A DNA stretch of 64,000 nt, from the NCBI GenBank assembly GCA_947044365.1, contig OX345653.1, forward strand, positions 680,501-744,500. The letters are read 5' to 3'. The position numbers and the translations under genes were made by a program. The notes beneath the pieces are model-generated. The model was not told the DNA's origin, did no database searches, and was given only the letters and a program-made list of their open reading frames with translations. The stretch is from Petrosia ficiformis. Taxonomy: Eukaryota > Porifera > Demospongiae > Haplosclerida > Petrosiidae. Below, piece after piece: positions 1 through 12,000 of the stretch. Positions within the stretch are counted from its first letter, which is position 1, and every line of letters begins with the position of its first letter.

Positions 1-1186
1 TAAGGAGATATTGCTGATAAGTGCTCAGAGGTACAGAAATATAAATTTACCATAGATGGATACCTAAATATTATTATTTCTGGTTATTAGACTAGAGTAT
101 TATTTATAATAATAATAATAGTTGCTGTTATAGTGTGTGTGAGACTTGTAGCTAGCTATGAAGGAAAGAATATGTAAACTATATAAACGCTCAATGTAGT
201 CCTATAAGATTTCAATTGGGTTCAAATCAGGTGATTGAGGAGGCCATGCTGTAACTTCAATATCTTGTTCACTTAGCCACTCTGATAAAATATTGGCTCA
301 ATGACATGGAGCGTTATCATGCGAAGTCCAACCCTCGAGCAACCCAAGCTGATGGAATCATACCATCTTCTAACTTGTAAATATCGATGTGCAAAAGCAT
401 ACCTATTTGATCTCCACAAATACAACCCCATACCATTACACTATACCTCCACCATGTTTATCGTACCTATTACACAATCCTCATTAAACTCTTCTGAATT
501 TCTTCTTCTAAATATATGTTCTTCCATCACTCTTAAAAATGTTGAATTTGGACTCATCTGACCACACTACTCTCTTCCACATATCATCAGTCCACTGTGC
601 ATGAGCCTTAGCCCACTCTAAACGAGTAATTTTGTGGCGTGGCAAAAGTAAGTCCTGGAAATTCTTCCATTTAACCCTACTGTAATCAGCCTGCACTTAA
701 CTATCGATGTTGATGCAACAACACCTGTCTCATTTCTTCATATATTTTTTAAGATTGGTAATGTGAGCCACCTGTCTTGAAGAGAAATCAATACTAATTT
801 CCTGTCCTGTCTAGAAGTAGATAGTTTAGGACGGCCTGGTCTTTTTTTATTTTCGCATGTGCCAGTATTTTTATATGTTTTAATATCATTTACTGTACTC
901 TTTGCAACTTTCAATAGTTTTGATATCTCTCTTACTGATTGACTCAATCCAATAATTTTACCTTTGGTAAATTCAGATGTAGGTTTCCTCTTGGCATTAT
1001 TGTAATTTTCTGGGAACTTCAGATTTCAAATAGTGCTTTTAATAGCTCTTGTGTAAACAATAAACCCCTGTGGTTAGTCTGAATGCAGCTGTACATTTTT
1101 GATTAGTCCATGTTTTTTAGCGCTTTAGATTTGTGGTTTACCTATGTAAATTAGTGGGTGTCCAAATTGTTTTGAGCGCCATGGTA
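1..1186 (-). mobile_element. Decayed Tc1/mariner transposon
   Basis: Pieces of a Tc1-like transposase are readable on the minus strand in several frames. An N-terminal helix-turn-helix part lies at 738-947 (SVREISKLLKVAKSTVNDI, then a KKRPGRPK basic stretch). A middle part lies at 508-696 with WSDESKFNIF, the first catalytic Asp. A HDNAPCH block lies near 298-322, and a PPQSPDLNPIE-like block near 215-250 is the third acidic site. The right end at about 1140-1186 reads GGCGCTCAAAACAATTTGG on the minus strand, a typical Tc1 terminal repeat, next to a TA. The coding frame is interrupted by frameshifts and stops, so the element is dead. The left terminal repeat is not visible and may lie outside the window. 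Confidence 0.85.
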
Positions 1187-1871
1187 TACATGTATAGGTT
1201 ATAGGTTGAGGGGAGGGATATTAGTTGTTTTAGAGCCCTTGCTTCGCTAGGGGCAACTAATATCCTGACCTGAAGACCTATAACTGTCTTATATCTAACC
1301 ACACTGTTTCTACAAAGCAGAAGAAACCCACAAAAGAAGGATGTAGTTTTTCTTAGTGCCAAATTTATATTGCTAATTTGCGTATCATAAAGTGACGGTT
1401 ATGGCTAAAGCACTGAAACACTCGCCTTGGTGCTTTCCTGCAACTAACGAAGCATAATTTTGGTAGTTATGCAGGTGAGTAAAGTGTGGGCGTTGCCTTC
1501 ATACTCACCTTGCTGTCTTCCTATACTACAGTACTACTGATCACAAAGAATGAAAATTATGCTGCAGGTGTCAGAATGTTATTATAATAACCTTCTGCTG
1601 AGCTTCAATAGTTGATGTATTTAAAATTGTATTTTCTTGCTGTGTCGGTAATTCCATACTTTTTTAATGTTATTTTTGTACCACAATATCACAAATAAAC
1701 CCTCCTTTTTGCCTTGTTGTGGCTAGGTCAATAACAAAAAAAGTATATACCTTGTGTCGCATGATCCCAGGTATCTAACTCGGAATTATCTACCAAGTCA
1801 TATGATACCAGGTGTATTCGTCATTTAGACACCTCATCCCATCAAAGGATGAATATTCATTTTAGGTATAA

Positions 1872-1918
<47 letters not shown>

Positions 1919-1968
1919 ATATACTTTATAATATTCACTTGAGGTTGTATCAATATTTTGCAACTCAC
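1187..1968. other. Non-coding stretch, probable intron or decayed sequence
   Basis: No receptor exon and no convincing gene is visible here. The segment lies between the transposon end and the donor site of the orphan receptor exon 1, so it would be intron 1 if the gene continued. A TA-rich simple repeat occupies about 1868-1923, the place where other units also carry a TA tract in intron 1. Short reading frames are present but have no recognisable motif. Confidence 0.5.
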
Positions 1969-2229
1969 TTGATTATAAGTTCCTCCATTATCAATACCAT
2001 CAAAGTCAATTGACTTCCATATATTACTTTCCCCATCAGTAGTAATCAAATTCTGAGATCGATAATTCTGTGTATCTAACAAGACCTTCTCATTAGGAGA
2101 TACAAGTTCTCTAGTTATCACATCAAGACATTCTTCATCAAAATCACCAGGAGCTACACTAGTACTGTTTGAAATACGCAATACAGAAATAAAAATCCCC
2201 ACAAGTAAGTAAAATTTCTGTACTGACAT
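1969..2229 (-). CDS. Orphan exon 1 of an Eph-like receptor
   Basis: This 261-bp exon encodes 87 residues: a signal peptide beginning MSVQKFYLLVGIF, then the start of the Eph ligand-binding domain with the family landmarks NSTSVAPGDFDEEC, SPNEKVLLDTQ and GGTYNQ. It ends exactly at the CAA|GTGAGT donor used in all other units, and it has no stop or frameshift. In every other unit exon 2 lies about 70-430 bp downstream. Here no exon 2 is found in the 1.97 kb that remains to the window edge, which holds a Tc1 element instead. The exon may be the start of a gene with an enlarged first intron, or a relic. Confidence 0.75.
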
Positions 2230-2261
2230 GACTTAGAAAAACTGCACTCTGCACTATTCGA

Positions 2262-2835
2262 CTCAGTGGCGGATCCAGATTTTGAAAGGTGTTTATGAAG
2301 CCATACTTTCTCACCACGTGTGCTACAATTCTGCTTTTTCTTAACAATGAGTAGGCCCTCTGCCACTGACTGATTAACCCGAGCGCGTAGGTGGAGGGTT
2401 ATAGTAGTCGGTTTGTGAGTGAGTGAGTGAGTGAGTGAGTGTGTGTGTGAGTGTGTCTCTACCCAAACTTCGTGGATACTCACTCGTGCAGATTTTAAAG
2501 GTAGAATTTCAAACTTGTTGGTTATGATTGTCCCGTAATATGAGCGATTTGTTGAAATACTCTTCGATGGAAAAGATACAGCCGTGTAAATACTCGTCGA
2601 TCTGTCGCCATTTTGAAATTTTATCGTTTTTGCTGATGTCAGAAATTCGCTAGTTTTCAAGAAATCTGATGGCCATGCTATCCCCATAATTTGCATATTC
2701 ATGATGTACTATTGCCTTCTTAGTATTGATACGAATGGTGTGTTTCTGGCTGTTGCAATAGGTTACTTAGGCAAAGTCGTTCTAAAGCCTTGCTGTTTTA
2801 GCAATAGCTAGCGAGGGTTCTGCACTTTAGTGCAT
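2262..2835. other. Insertion upstream of the orphan exon, with hAT-like end
   Basis: Flanking sequence matches the upstream region of other units (TGCACTATTC on the left, CATTTAATTACAGGGTT on the right), but about 570 bp unrelated to the array lie between. The left edge reads CAGTGGCGGATCCAGA, like a hAT terminal repeat, and at 2371 a sub-block ends in TCTGCCACTG, which fits a short inverted end. No clear target duplication is seen. The rest includes a GTGA simple repeat and a minus-strand open frame (2154-2702) with no family I recognise. Confidence 0.5.
2404..2453. repeat. GTGA/GTGT microsatellite
   Basis: Tandem GTGA units grade into GTGT units inside the inserted segment upstream of the orphan exon 1. 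Confidence 0.9.
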
Positions 2836-4435
2836 TCATTTTCATTTAATTACAGGGTTAATACATCACCTCAAGCTGAATTCTTTTTTTTTTTTGCTTC
2901 CAAAGCAACTTAATTCCAAACTAAAGACAATACATCAGTAGAATGGCATCATTAACAAGATAAAATTTCATTTCTATTACTGCACATGGTAACTAGCTAT
3001 GTATGTATGTAGGTATCCTGAACATGTTGAATGTTTATAATTAATGTACGTAATAATTAATCACTCAACACTGTTTGTGAATTTAAATAATGAGATATAA
3101 TCACTATTGCAACTCTTCATTGTTACAGATCACTGAAAATGCAGTGGCCCACTGAAAGTGGAAGGGAGGGGATATGCTGAGACCACTGAGAGGGGAAGGA
3201 AAAGGGGAAATGCTAGGGCCCAGGATCTTCTTGGGTATTAAAAGCTCTTAATTAAGTCTTATTTCCTTCTCTATTTCTTTTTTCTGCTTTATTTTTCTAT
3301 TCTTTCTCCATTTTTTTAAAACAGTTTAAGTAAATATTCTTTTTTTTAAAAAATGCAGCATGACAAACAAGTTGAGCAACAACAAGAGGTTGCAGGGGCC
3401 CAAATTGAAAATTTATCCCAAGCCTAATTGGCCCTGGTAATTAGTCAAATATTGTCTTCAGTTATTTTCTTATTGATGACTGAATCATTCTTGTTTCACA
3501 CTTGTGGCGAAGGTTCTGAAAAAATTATCTGTGGAAATACTTATTTATAATTATATATAACTTACACACACTCAGTACATGTACTGCCAACCTCAATATG
3601 AAATAATAAGATTTAAGAGTCTAAAATGCATGTATATCACGATGATTACCATACCCTTCAACCTATGCTTTGGGACAAGGATAATGGATAACATGAATAT
3701 TATTTCATTCCATTCAGCTATCAATGCAATTGTAATTAACTCTGTCAGCATGCAGTTTGCAATGCTGTGCATATAAATATACTTAAATTGCTTCCCTTTT
3801 AAGGTGCAACAACACACTTTGTCAGGACAAATTAATTTGTAGAAACGTGAATATATATAATTATAATAATTATAAACATGAGTTAATTGTAGTTGTATAT
3901 GAATACACTTCTCATTGTCAGCACAAAATGTATAGCAGGATATTTTCATCATAGACAATTTGGATAATAGTTGCATACCATTCTAATAAGACTTGCTTTC
4001 ATAATGTTGAGTGGAAATTGAGAGCTCTCTTATATTAAGAATTATATATATAGATACGCAGAAGACAAGTGACAATTACAAGGGAGAAAACAATATAATG
4101 AAGTAGATATGTTATAGCTAAACAACATTATATTGTGATGAGTAAAACACATTGTACAGGGAACAATATATATAATTAATAAGCAGACAATAATATTCTA
4201 TTCTATTTTGATAACAATGTCCATTATTACACTATCTTCTCTCGGTAGCATATATTTATAATTTGCATTCTACAAAACATAAAAAAGGAAATCCTACCAG
4301 TAAACACACATGCCATTACTTATTATTATTATTATTAACAAACTAAAAACAAAAATAGAATCTCACTAAAATATTACATGATGTCATAGTCATGACTCAT
4401 TAGTTAACATTAATTTGCCTTCATACTGTATTCTC
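2836..4435. other. Intergenic region between pseudogene A and orphan exon 1
   Basis: This is the 3' flank of unit A and the upstream flank of the next unit. Much of it is repeated elsewhere: 3560-4330 matches 20620-21350 downstream of unit D, and 2840-3400 matches the upstream stretches of other receptor genes (ATCACTGAAAATGCAGTGGCCC block). A 65-codon open frame at 3579-3776 is also open at 20636-20833, but it shows no protein features. No gene is recognised. Confidence 0.6.
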
Positions 4436-7400
4436 TCATATAGAGACATTATTAGGAACATCAGAAATCACAGTGTAAGGAGTTCTGAGCTTTTGAAGAC
4501 CGTATGCTTCAGACACTTGCATCGTTATCTCATCATTGGATCTATAGAATTAGAATAAAATTTCTTATTTCATTTAGTTTTGCTGTAAGTATAGACAGTG
4601 AGTTCTTGAGGTAATTATTTCAGTTTACTGCTTGACTGTGTCAAAAATCATTTCATTCAGTGTCTGATTTACATTACAAACTAAGTTTAAGGTAGTAATC
4701 AGCTTAACCCTACAGTGATATATTTTTATTTCATCATCATGTTTTGAGCAACTTGAGTACTGATGAATGACCAACAGGTATTGTCCAAGCAAAATTAGCT
4801 AGCTGTTATTATAGTTGATGATTACTCACCTTGAGTTGATAATAGATGGATGATTTTTTTGTTTGATTTTTCTTTCACAAACTAGCCCCACTATTACAAT
4901 AATAGATACTATTTGCAACAATACAAGAATACCTACTACAATGGACAGAACTAAAACTGTAGCAGTTTCATTTTCTGAACTTCTTGATTCCAAATCTGTA
5001 AAATCAATAAAGAGTGGAACAAATAGCATGTAGTATATATTATAACACATGTACTCAATATAATATATACTTAATGTTTGTACCTTTCTGCACTTAACTA
5101 ACAACTCATACCTGAAGTGTCACTGCTGGTATTGATAATGATAGTACTTGTTCTGTCATTAATATTAGGATCCTGATCAGATACTCCATTCATTGATATA
5201 ACACTGATGGTATAGCTTGTCTGAGGACTCAATCCAGTCAAAGTGTAGTGTGTGGTGGTTACATTGTTGATTTCATTTGTAATACTTCCATTAGTATATG
5301 TGACAATGTAGTAAAGGTCAGTTCGTCCTCCAGTCAGTCAGTCCAGTGGAGCAGTAGGTGAGGCTACATATTTCAAACATAATTATATAATTTATGAATG
5401 CAGTACTACTTTTTCCACAGTTTGTGTGCTCTTGTTATAACTTATATAATAATAATGACTAGTTTGATGATATATACTTATATAGCGAATTACATAATAA
5501 TTAAAACGGTTTTAATTTAACTAACTGAACATATCCATGCACTATTGACCAATTTCCATTCAATCTACATGTGCATAATGATACTCTTATCTCAGACGCT
5601 AGGCACAAAATAATGTTCTTTTAGTACTTATAGTTGGTCAATACTATAGATCTATATGAACTAGAGGGTATGTTCTTCATAAGTACTTTATATTAATACT
5701 AAATGATATTATTCAGTTGCTTTCATAAACATATTGAACCAGTATTACAGTCCTAATACACTCACTTGTACACTTAGTATCAACCCCTTCTCTCTCAGCT
5801 CTGTAATATCCATCCAGACAATCACAGCTCAAAGCTCCAAGCTCAAAGCTCCAACACCAGTTGAGTTACTGTTTTCAGGACAGACTATACACTTGTCATC
5901 ACCTTGTAAAGGTTTATATTCACCCTCCATACAAGCTACAGGTAATAGAGTATGTACATCTGGTTTGAAATTAATACAAATAAATAGAGATAAAAGTAGA
6001 ACAGTGTATGTATATTCTATATTAAAATAAAAATACTACAGCAGCCAAATTTTAAGAAAATCTACAGATGAAAGAAACTTAATTAAAGTGGATGTGTCTA
6101 ACAGTTTGTAGTTGCTTGTACATAGCTCAAGGAATGACAGAGTTGTTCATGTATATGTATCACAGCCCAATTTGACAAATCAAAAACAAATTACCACTTG
6201 TATATAATAAGTTGTAACACAGGTAAATACAAATTCTTACAAGATAAATGATGAATGTATAACCTTTTTCATGAAAATAATATCTTGTGATATTTTAAAA
6301 CCAAAAGTTTACAACACAGAAGAGATACTTTGTTTAATAATTATCAAGTAACAAGCTATGTATTGTAACTTAACATTTCACAATATAATATTCAAACATT
6401 CAAACTTGACTGAGTAGATCAATAACGCTGCGTAGCAATTTTAGTCTGACAGTCAAATGATAGTATCTCCTAATTGTAAAGAAAATCATTGTTATTGTTG
6501 TTTGATAAAATAACAATGTTAGTTATTATAGTATATGCTCTTAGCTGTGTAAACGATACAATGATGACATCAAAGATCAGGTTAACTTTTAAGACATACA
6601 TTCATAATAATGGCTTTGGATTGTCTACTGATATTTATATACTATTGATGCTAAATTACTTACCTTCACAAATTACTATTAAGACAATGTATTGTATTAA
6701 TTATTATTATTAAATTCGATTCTAAATTACTAACCTTCACAAATCCCACTTATATTTTCATATCCAGCATTACAAGAACACATAACTTGAGTATCTCCCC
6801 ATACTCCAGACACTTCACACTCCAGCTGGTTTAAGTTACCTGATATTGGACTAGCATTGTCTACACATGTACCAGTAACAACTCTGTCTTGTGGATTAGT
6901 GAAAGGTGGGGCAACTGTCTCAGGATAGACAACCATATGAACCACTTGATATGGACACACATTGTAATACACTAAAATACGAGATATTGTAGTACATGAT
7001 CCTCCATCAACCACTGATAAATACATACCTCTAGAGGATATCGTGAAACGTCTGATATCAGTGGTTTGTTCTCCTTGATCAGTAGTATGAAACAGTCTCA
7101 CTCCAGTGTCATTATAAAATGTGTCATTAACACGACCTGTTTCATCAATCACATTTGTTTCATAAGCCCATACTGAGAATGACTGTTGACATGCACAATG
7201 AGCAGTACTAGAGAAACTCATATATATAGTGAGTTCATCAACTCCATTATCACTGATATTAATGTATTGAGTTATTAGCCAGTTCTTCTGAGGTTGATTC
7301 TCAAAGTCACAAGCAATAAATCTGTGTCTACAAACAATACCTTGATCCAGATCAACCCACTAAGTTAAAAAAATAAATTGTACCAAATGTACATAATGTA

Positions 7401-7483
7401 ACTATGTAGCTATAGTATATTTTATGTATAATATATTATATATAAATGTATATATATGTAATATATAAACCATAGCTTTGAAG

Positions 7484-7595
7484 TGTAAATATACACCCCA
7501 AGGTGGAAAGGTCAATGTGGTTTGCCACCAAGGCGAGGTCAAATATTGAGGTGGCAAACCACATTGACCTCCCCACGAAGGGGTGTATATTTGCA
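7484..7595. repeat. Foldback inverted repeat in intron 1 of A
   Basis: Two arms of about 46 bp (7484-7529 and 7550-7595) are reverse complements and contain TGGTTTGCCACC and its complement GGTGGCAAACCA. A 20-base loop separates them. One arm-like remnant (CCACATTGACCTCCCC) also occurs in intron 1 of unit E near 33638, so this is a dispersed element. Confidence 0.8.
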
Positions 7596-7699
7596 ATGAT
7601 GATGTCAGACAATCGATATATATCTGTGGTTTTGGGGGGTGGTTTTACTGTATATATATACCACCTGCACTTTGTATTGTATGATGACATCACGATTGC
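7593..7699. repeat. Second short inverted-repeat element
   Basis: The ends read GCAATGATGATGTCA and TGACATCACGATTGC, near-perfect reverse complements, around a core of about 77 bp. It adjoins the foldback at 7484-7595, and the two may be nested parts of one MITE. Confidence 0.6.
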
Positions 7700-8046
7700 A
7701 TATATATATAATTATATATATATAATTATATTATCGCAGTTAATATAATATTCACTTAAAGTTGCATCAATATTTTGAAACTCACTTGATTATATGTTCC
7801 TCCCATATCAATGCCATCAAAGTCAACAGACTTCCATGTATTACTTCCCCCATTTTGAGTAATCAGATTCTGAGATTGATAATCCTGTGTATCTAACAAG
7901 ACCTTCTCATTAGGAGATACAGGTATTCTAGTTATCACATCAATACATACTTCATCAAAATCACCAGGAGCTACACTAGTACTGTTTGAAATACGCAATA
8001 CAAAAATATATAACTCCAGAAGTAAGTAAATTCTCTGTACTGACAT

Positions 8047-9052
8047 GACTGAAAAACTGCACTCTGCACTATTCACTGTATTCAGAAAATTAACTGAATT
8101 TAATTAGTGGTCATTTAATTACAGGGTTGATCTAAAAAAAACATCACCTCAAGCTGAATTCCTTTTTCTGCTTCCTAAGCAACTAATTCCAAACTGAAGA
8201 TTTAACAATTGGAATGTAGAATAGCATATCACATTATTAATCATCATTTGACAAGGATAAAATTTGCACATGCCGGGTAGCTAGCTAGCTATATGTAGTA
8301 TCCTGAACTTGTTGAACGTTTCATAATTAATGTACATCACTCACCACTGTAATATAATCATATAATAATAGTAATGAGATATCATCACCATTGCAACTCT
8401 CTCCGTTGTTACGGATCACTGAAAATGTAGTGGCTCACTGAAAGTGGGAAATGCTGGGGACCATGCAGGACCTTCTTGGTATTAAAAGCTCTTAATTAAG
8501 TCTTATTTCCTTCTCTATTTCTCTTTTCTGGTTTATTTTTCCATTCTTTCTCAATTTTTAAAACAGTTTAATTAAATATTCGTTTAGAAAAAATGCAGCA
8601 TGACAAACAAGTTGAGCAACAAGAGGTTATAATAATGGCCCTGATTATAATACCTAGTCTACAACACTGCTGATCAGAGGAAAATATCAAAATATTTATA
8701 ATTGTTACTTATTACATTGAATTTCTTGTATACTTATTTCAACTATGCATGCCAAAATTATCAGTGAAAATACTTATTTATAATTACAATTACACAGGAG
8801 ACACACTGTTAAATAACAGTAGATATAGTACAAGAGAGTGGATCATTTAAATTACACATATAACAATAATCATTTTATTTGTTTTAATATGACTATAATG
8901 ATCACTTTTGGTGATACATAATTATACGATCAATTATAATTTATAATATTTATACTTACTAAAAGGGTTTTGGTTTTACTTAACTAACTAAACACGTTGA
9001 CAATTAAAAAAAGCAGAGATTCACACACTTTTATTAGCTTCAAATGTAATAC
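8047..9052. other. Intergenic spacer between receptors B and A
   Basis: This spacer holds the 3' flank of B and the upstream flank of A. A polyadenylation signal for B (AATAAA on the minus strand) lies at about 9029-9035, some 20 bases after the stop. The upstream half shares blocks with the other receptor spacers (CAAAGCAACTAATTCC-like and ATGCAGCATGACAAACAAG). No gene or TATA box is evident. Confidence 0.6.
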
Positions 9053-12000
9053 TTAAGTCTCGTTTTTAGTAAAGGTCTGTGTAAAGTCCATATATCCAGC
9101 CAATGGTTCCAAAATCTCATTCAAAATCTGGACTACGTCTGCAAAGGTATATCTCTCGTCTGGACTTTCATTCCAGCAGGATAACATTATAGCGTAACTA
9201 AAAAAAGAAAATGTAACTAAAGCATATAGTTAATACTAACTCACATTTCATCAGAACATGCACAATTATTTGGTTGCTCTAGTCTTCCTCCAGCACTAAG
9301 AAGTGTAATAACCTCTTTAGCATTGAGACCAGGATAAGGGATAATACCAAGACTAAATATCTCCCAACATACTACACCATATGACCACTGAAAGATAATA
9401 GTATACCTGACTAATCTTTGACAACAGTGATTCACTAACCACATCTGTTTTCTCATTAAAGTACCCATCACGAATGCTCTCCAATGACATCCATTTTATA
9501 GGTAGTTTCACTGGTGCATTCGAGTCTTCATCTTCGGTTTGTCTGTAGTAGTTATTGCAGTACATGTCTTCAGCAAGTCCAAAATCAGCCACCTTTATAA
9601 TTCCATCAGATGAAATCCTATTACAACAAACAAATTAAGTTTGTAGACCTCACAAGAATTATATATATATGCATACATGCAATTTCTTGTTGCTAGATCT
9701 CGATGTACAAATTTCATTTCAGCTAAATACATCATGCCATTAGCTATTTGTAAGCACATTGATAATAGCTGTTTTCTAGTATCTAGAATAATATCTTCAT
9801 CAGCTTTTTCTGAAACAGTCAAGTTAGCTCTCTCTCTCTTTAGATGAGACAGAAGACTCCCTTCATTCATGAACGGCATTACAATACATGGAGCATCTCC
9901 TTGATCAAAACAGACACCAATAAGAGGTAAAATGTTTAAGTGATCAAAAGATTTCATCTTTAAACTTTCTCGTATAATATCATCAACATCAGATTTAGTG
10001 AATATTCCTGTGTATGAAAGAAAGTGAGATGATTATAATCATTAAAATAAACACAATTTCACAAATAAATAAACCTTTTAGTGTTTTAACTGCTACTGCT
10101 TGTGGCATACCACTGAAGTCTGATTCATGTGTGAGTAGAGCACGATATACAATACCAAATTCACCTGTAAAAGGAATTAATGACACTTGATGACGAACAG
10201 CAATTATGCATGTTCAATTGATGTTCCATTCGTTATACTAGAGACAAAAAAGGTCTTATGAATATCTATCATACTGTAGAAATGATACTGATACAAAACA
10301 TAACAAAACAAGGCATATGCTATTATTCACTATATCCCCTTCACACAGATATCATGCATCCTCATATGTATACAAATATACTTCTTATATTGTATTGTTC
10401 CTGTTCCTTGTTCTTTTAGCTTTTTTCTAGCAAACAAGTACATTATGTACACTTTTAATAATAATTGGTCATCTCAACATAGTTTGACTGGTTATATAGG
10501 TTCATTATAACTTTGTTTTTCCATAAATGTTTATATTCACGTTGTGACCATACAAATATGGACTCTTCAGTGTGCACTCCTGTTAATGCAGTAGACAGTT
10601 ATTGTTTGTTGAAGCAGTTCAGTAAAACATCATTACACATGCAGGTAATCTTTTCTCAAATAGTCAGTCAACATAAACTTGGAAACACTTGATCTTAGTA
10701 GAGTAAACAATCAACAACCTTTTGCATGGTATAACAAACTTTGAAGGCACTCATTATTATGAATTAACACACTTGTAGTTAAGATATAAAATCACCTGCT
10801 TTTGGTATTGGTTGAAACAATAAATCAGTTATTATTTATACATGACTCTCACCTTGACCAATCTTTTCAATTATCTTTAGTCTCGATGAAGGAATCAAAC
10901 TGCTATAGAGCTCCCCTAAAGGCACTTTTGTTCCAACACTATTTTGAAGAATCCTTTGAACAACTTTATCTCTTTCTTCCACAATAACATCCTCTAATGA
11001 CATTGAGAAACGTTATGCTACTGATACACACAATTTAATAGTATTCATACCATTTCTATTCAATGTATTATTCAAGTCATTCATCATAATAATTCTATAT
11101 TATGTAAAAATTATAAGTTAATAGTTATTACTATATTTCTGCATGCACTACAATAACTGATTTGTCACAATACTTACTGTGCCTCAGGTTGACTTTTATT
11201 TCTCTTACGCTTTATTACAAACAATAATATCACTAACAGTACTACACTAATGAAAACTATGATAATTGATACTATTACTGTAATAACGATTACGAAGGAT
11301 TCATCAAGACCTGGAGACAGAGAGAACAAAGAATTAACAGTTCATTTACAAAAACAGTACTTATATAATTATATTATATATTATATATATATTATATACC
11401 TGATGGAGAGCCTGTGGGAGAGTCAGGGGAGGTTAGTATAGGAGAGAAAAACATTTCAGGGGAGGTTGCTATAGGAGATGAAACACTATAGAAAAACTGA
11501 ATTTGTAACATATTCTAATCATTTCTGTTATATAATCATAATTCTAAGTGATCAACAATCGTGGTCAAAGTGATAAAATATATAATAATTTAGAAACATT
11601 TGATTACAATTAGCCTTACCAGTAGTGACATTGATTCTAACACTCCTAGACTCAACATCAGGATCCTGTTCTGATACACCATTAATTGATATAACACTTA
11701 TAGTATATGTTGTCTCAGGAATGAGTCCAGTCAGAGTGTACTGTGTCTCTGACACACTGTACACTATACTATTAAAACTTCCATTAGAATATGTGATATT
11801 ATAAGATATATCTGTACGTTCTCCTGTCATACTGGGTGCAGTCCAATTAATAGTGATGAATGTATCTTGTATGTTAATAGCATAAAGGTCTCTTGGAGCA
11901 CTAGGTGGAGCTATAGAATTATATAATTTAACTTGTATAATTATTACTCAACATTTTATCATAATAATTTTACATCATAGTAGATTTTAATTAGTGTTGT

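Larger units (their letters stand above)
4436..8046 (-). pseudogene. Eph-like kinase-less receptor A, pseudogene
   Basis: Exons are 7786-8046 (signal peptide and start of the ligand-binding domain), 6735-7359 (rest of the domain), 5766-5935 (Cys-rich), 5112-5363 (FN3), 4830-4995 (transmembrane) and 4436-4541 (tail). The Cys-rich exon contains a 14-bp tandem duplication (AAGCTCAAAGCTCC in the plus orientation). It shifts the frame and creates a stop a few codons later, before the CDCLDGYYR segment. The FN3 exon lacks 54 bp found in D, E and H, an in-frame loss of 18 codons that includes the conserved Trp strand. In the tail the Tyr of the YDVP motif is Ser (ISDVP). Summed exon length is not a multiple of three. 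A truncated secreted ligand-binding product remains possible if the gene is transcribed. Confidence 0.85.

Noticed and set aside
1138..1362. 74-codon minus-strand frame next to the Tc1 end
   Set aside because: It spans the transposon terminal repeat and unrelated flank, with no motif or conservation to support it.
2154..2702. 182-codon minus-strand frame upstream of the orphan exon
   Set aside because: It runs through a GTGA microsatellite and an inserted repeat-like segment and overlaps the signal-peptide exon out of frame. No family is recognised.
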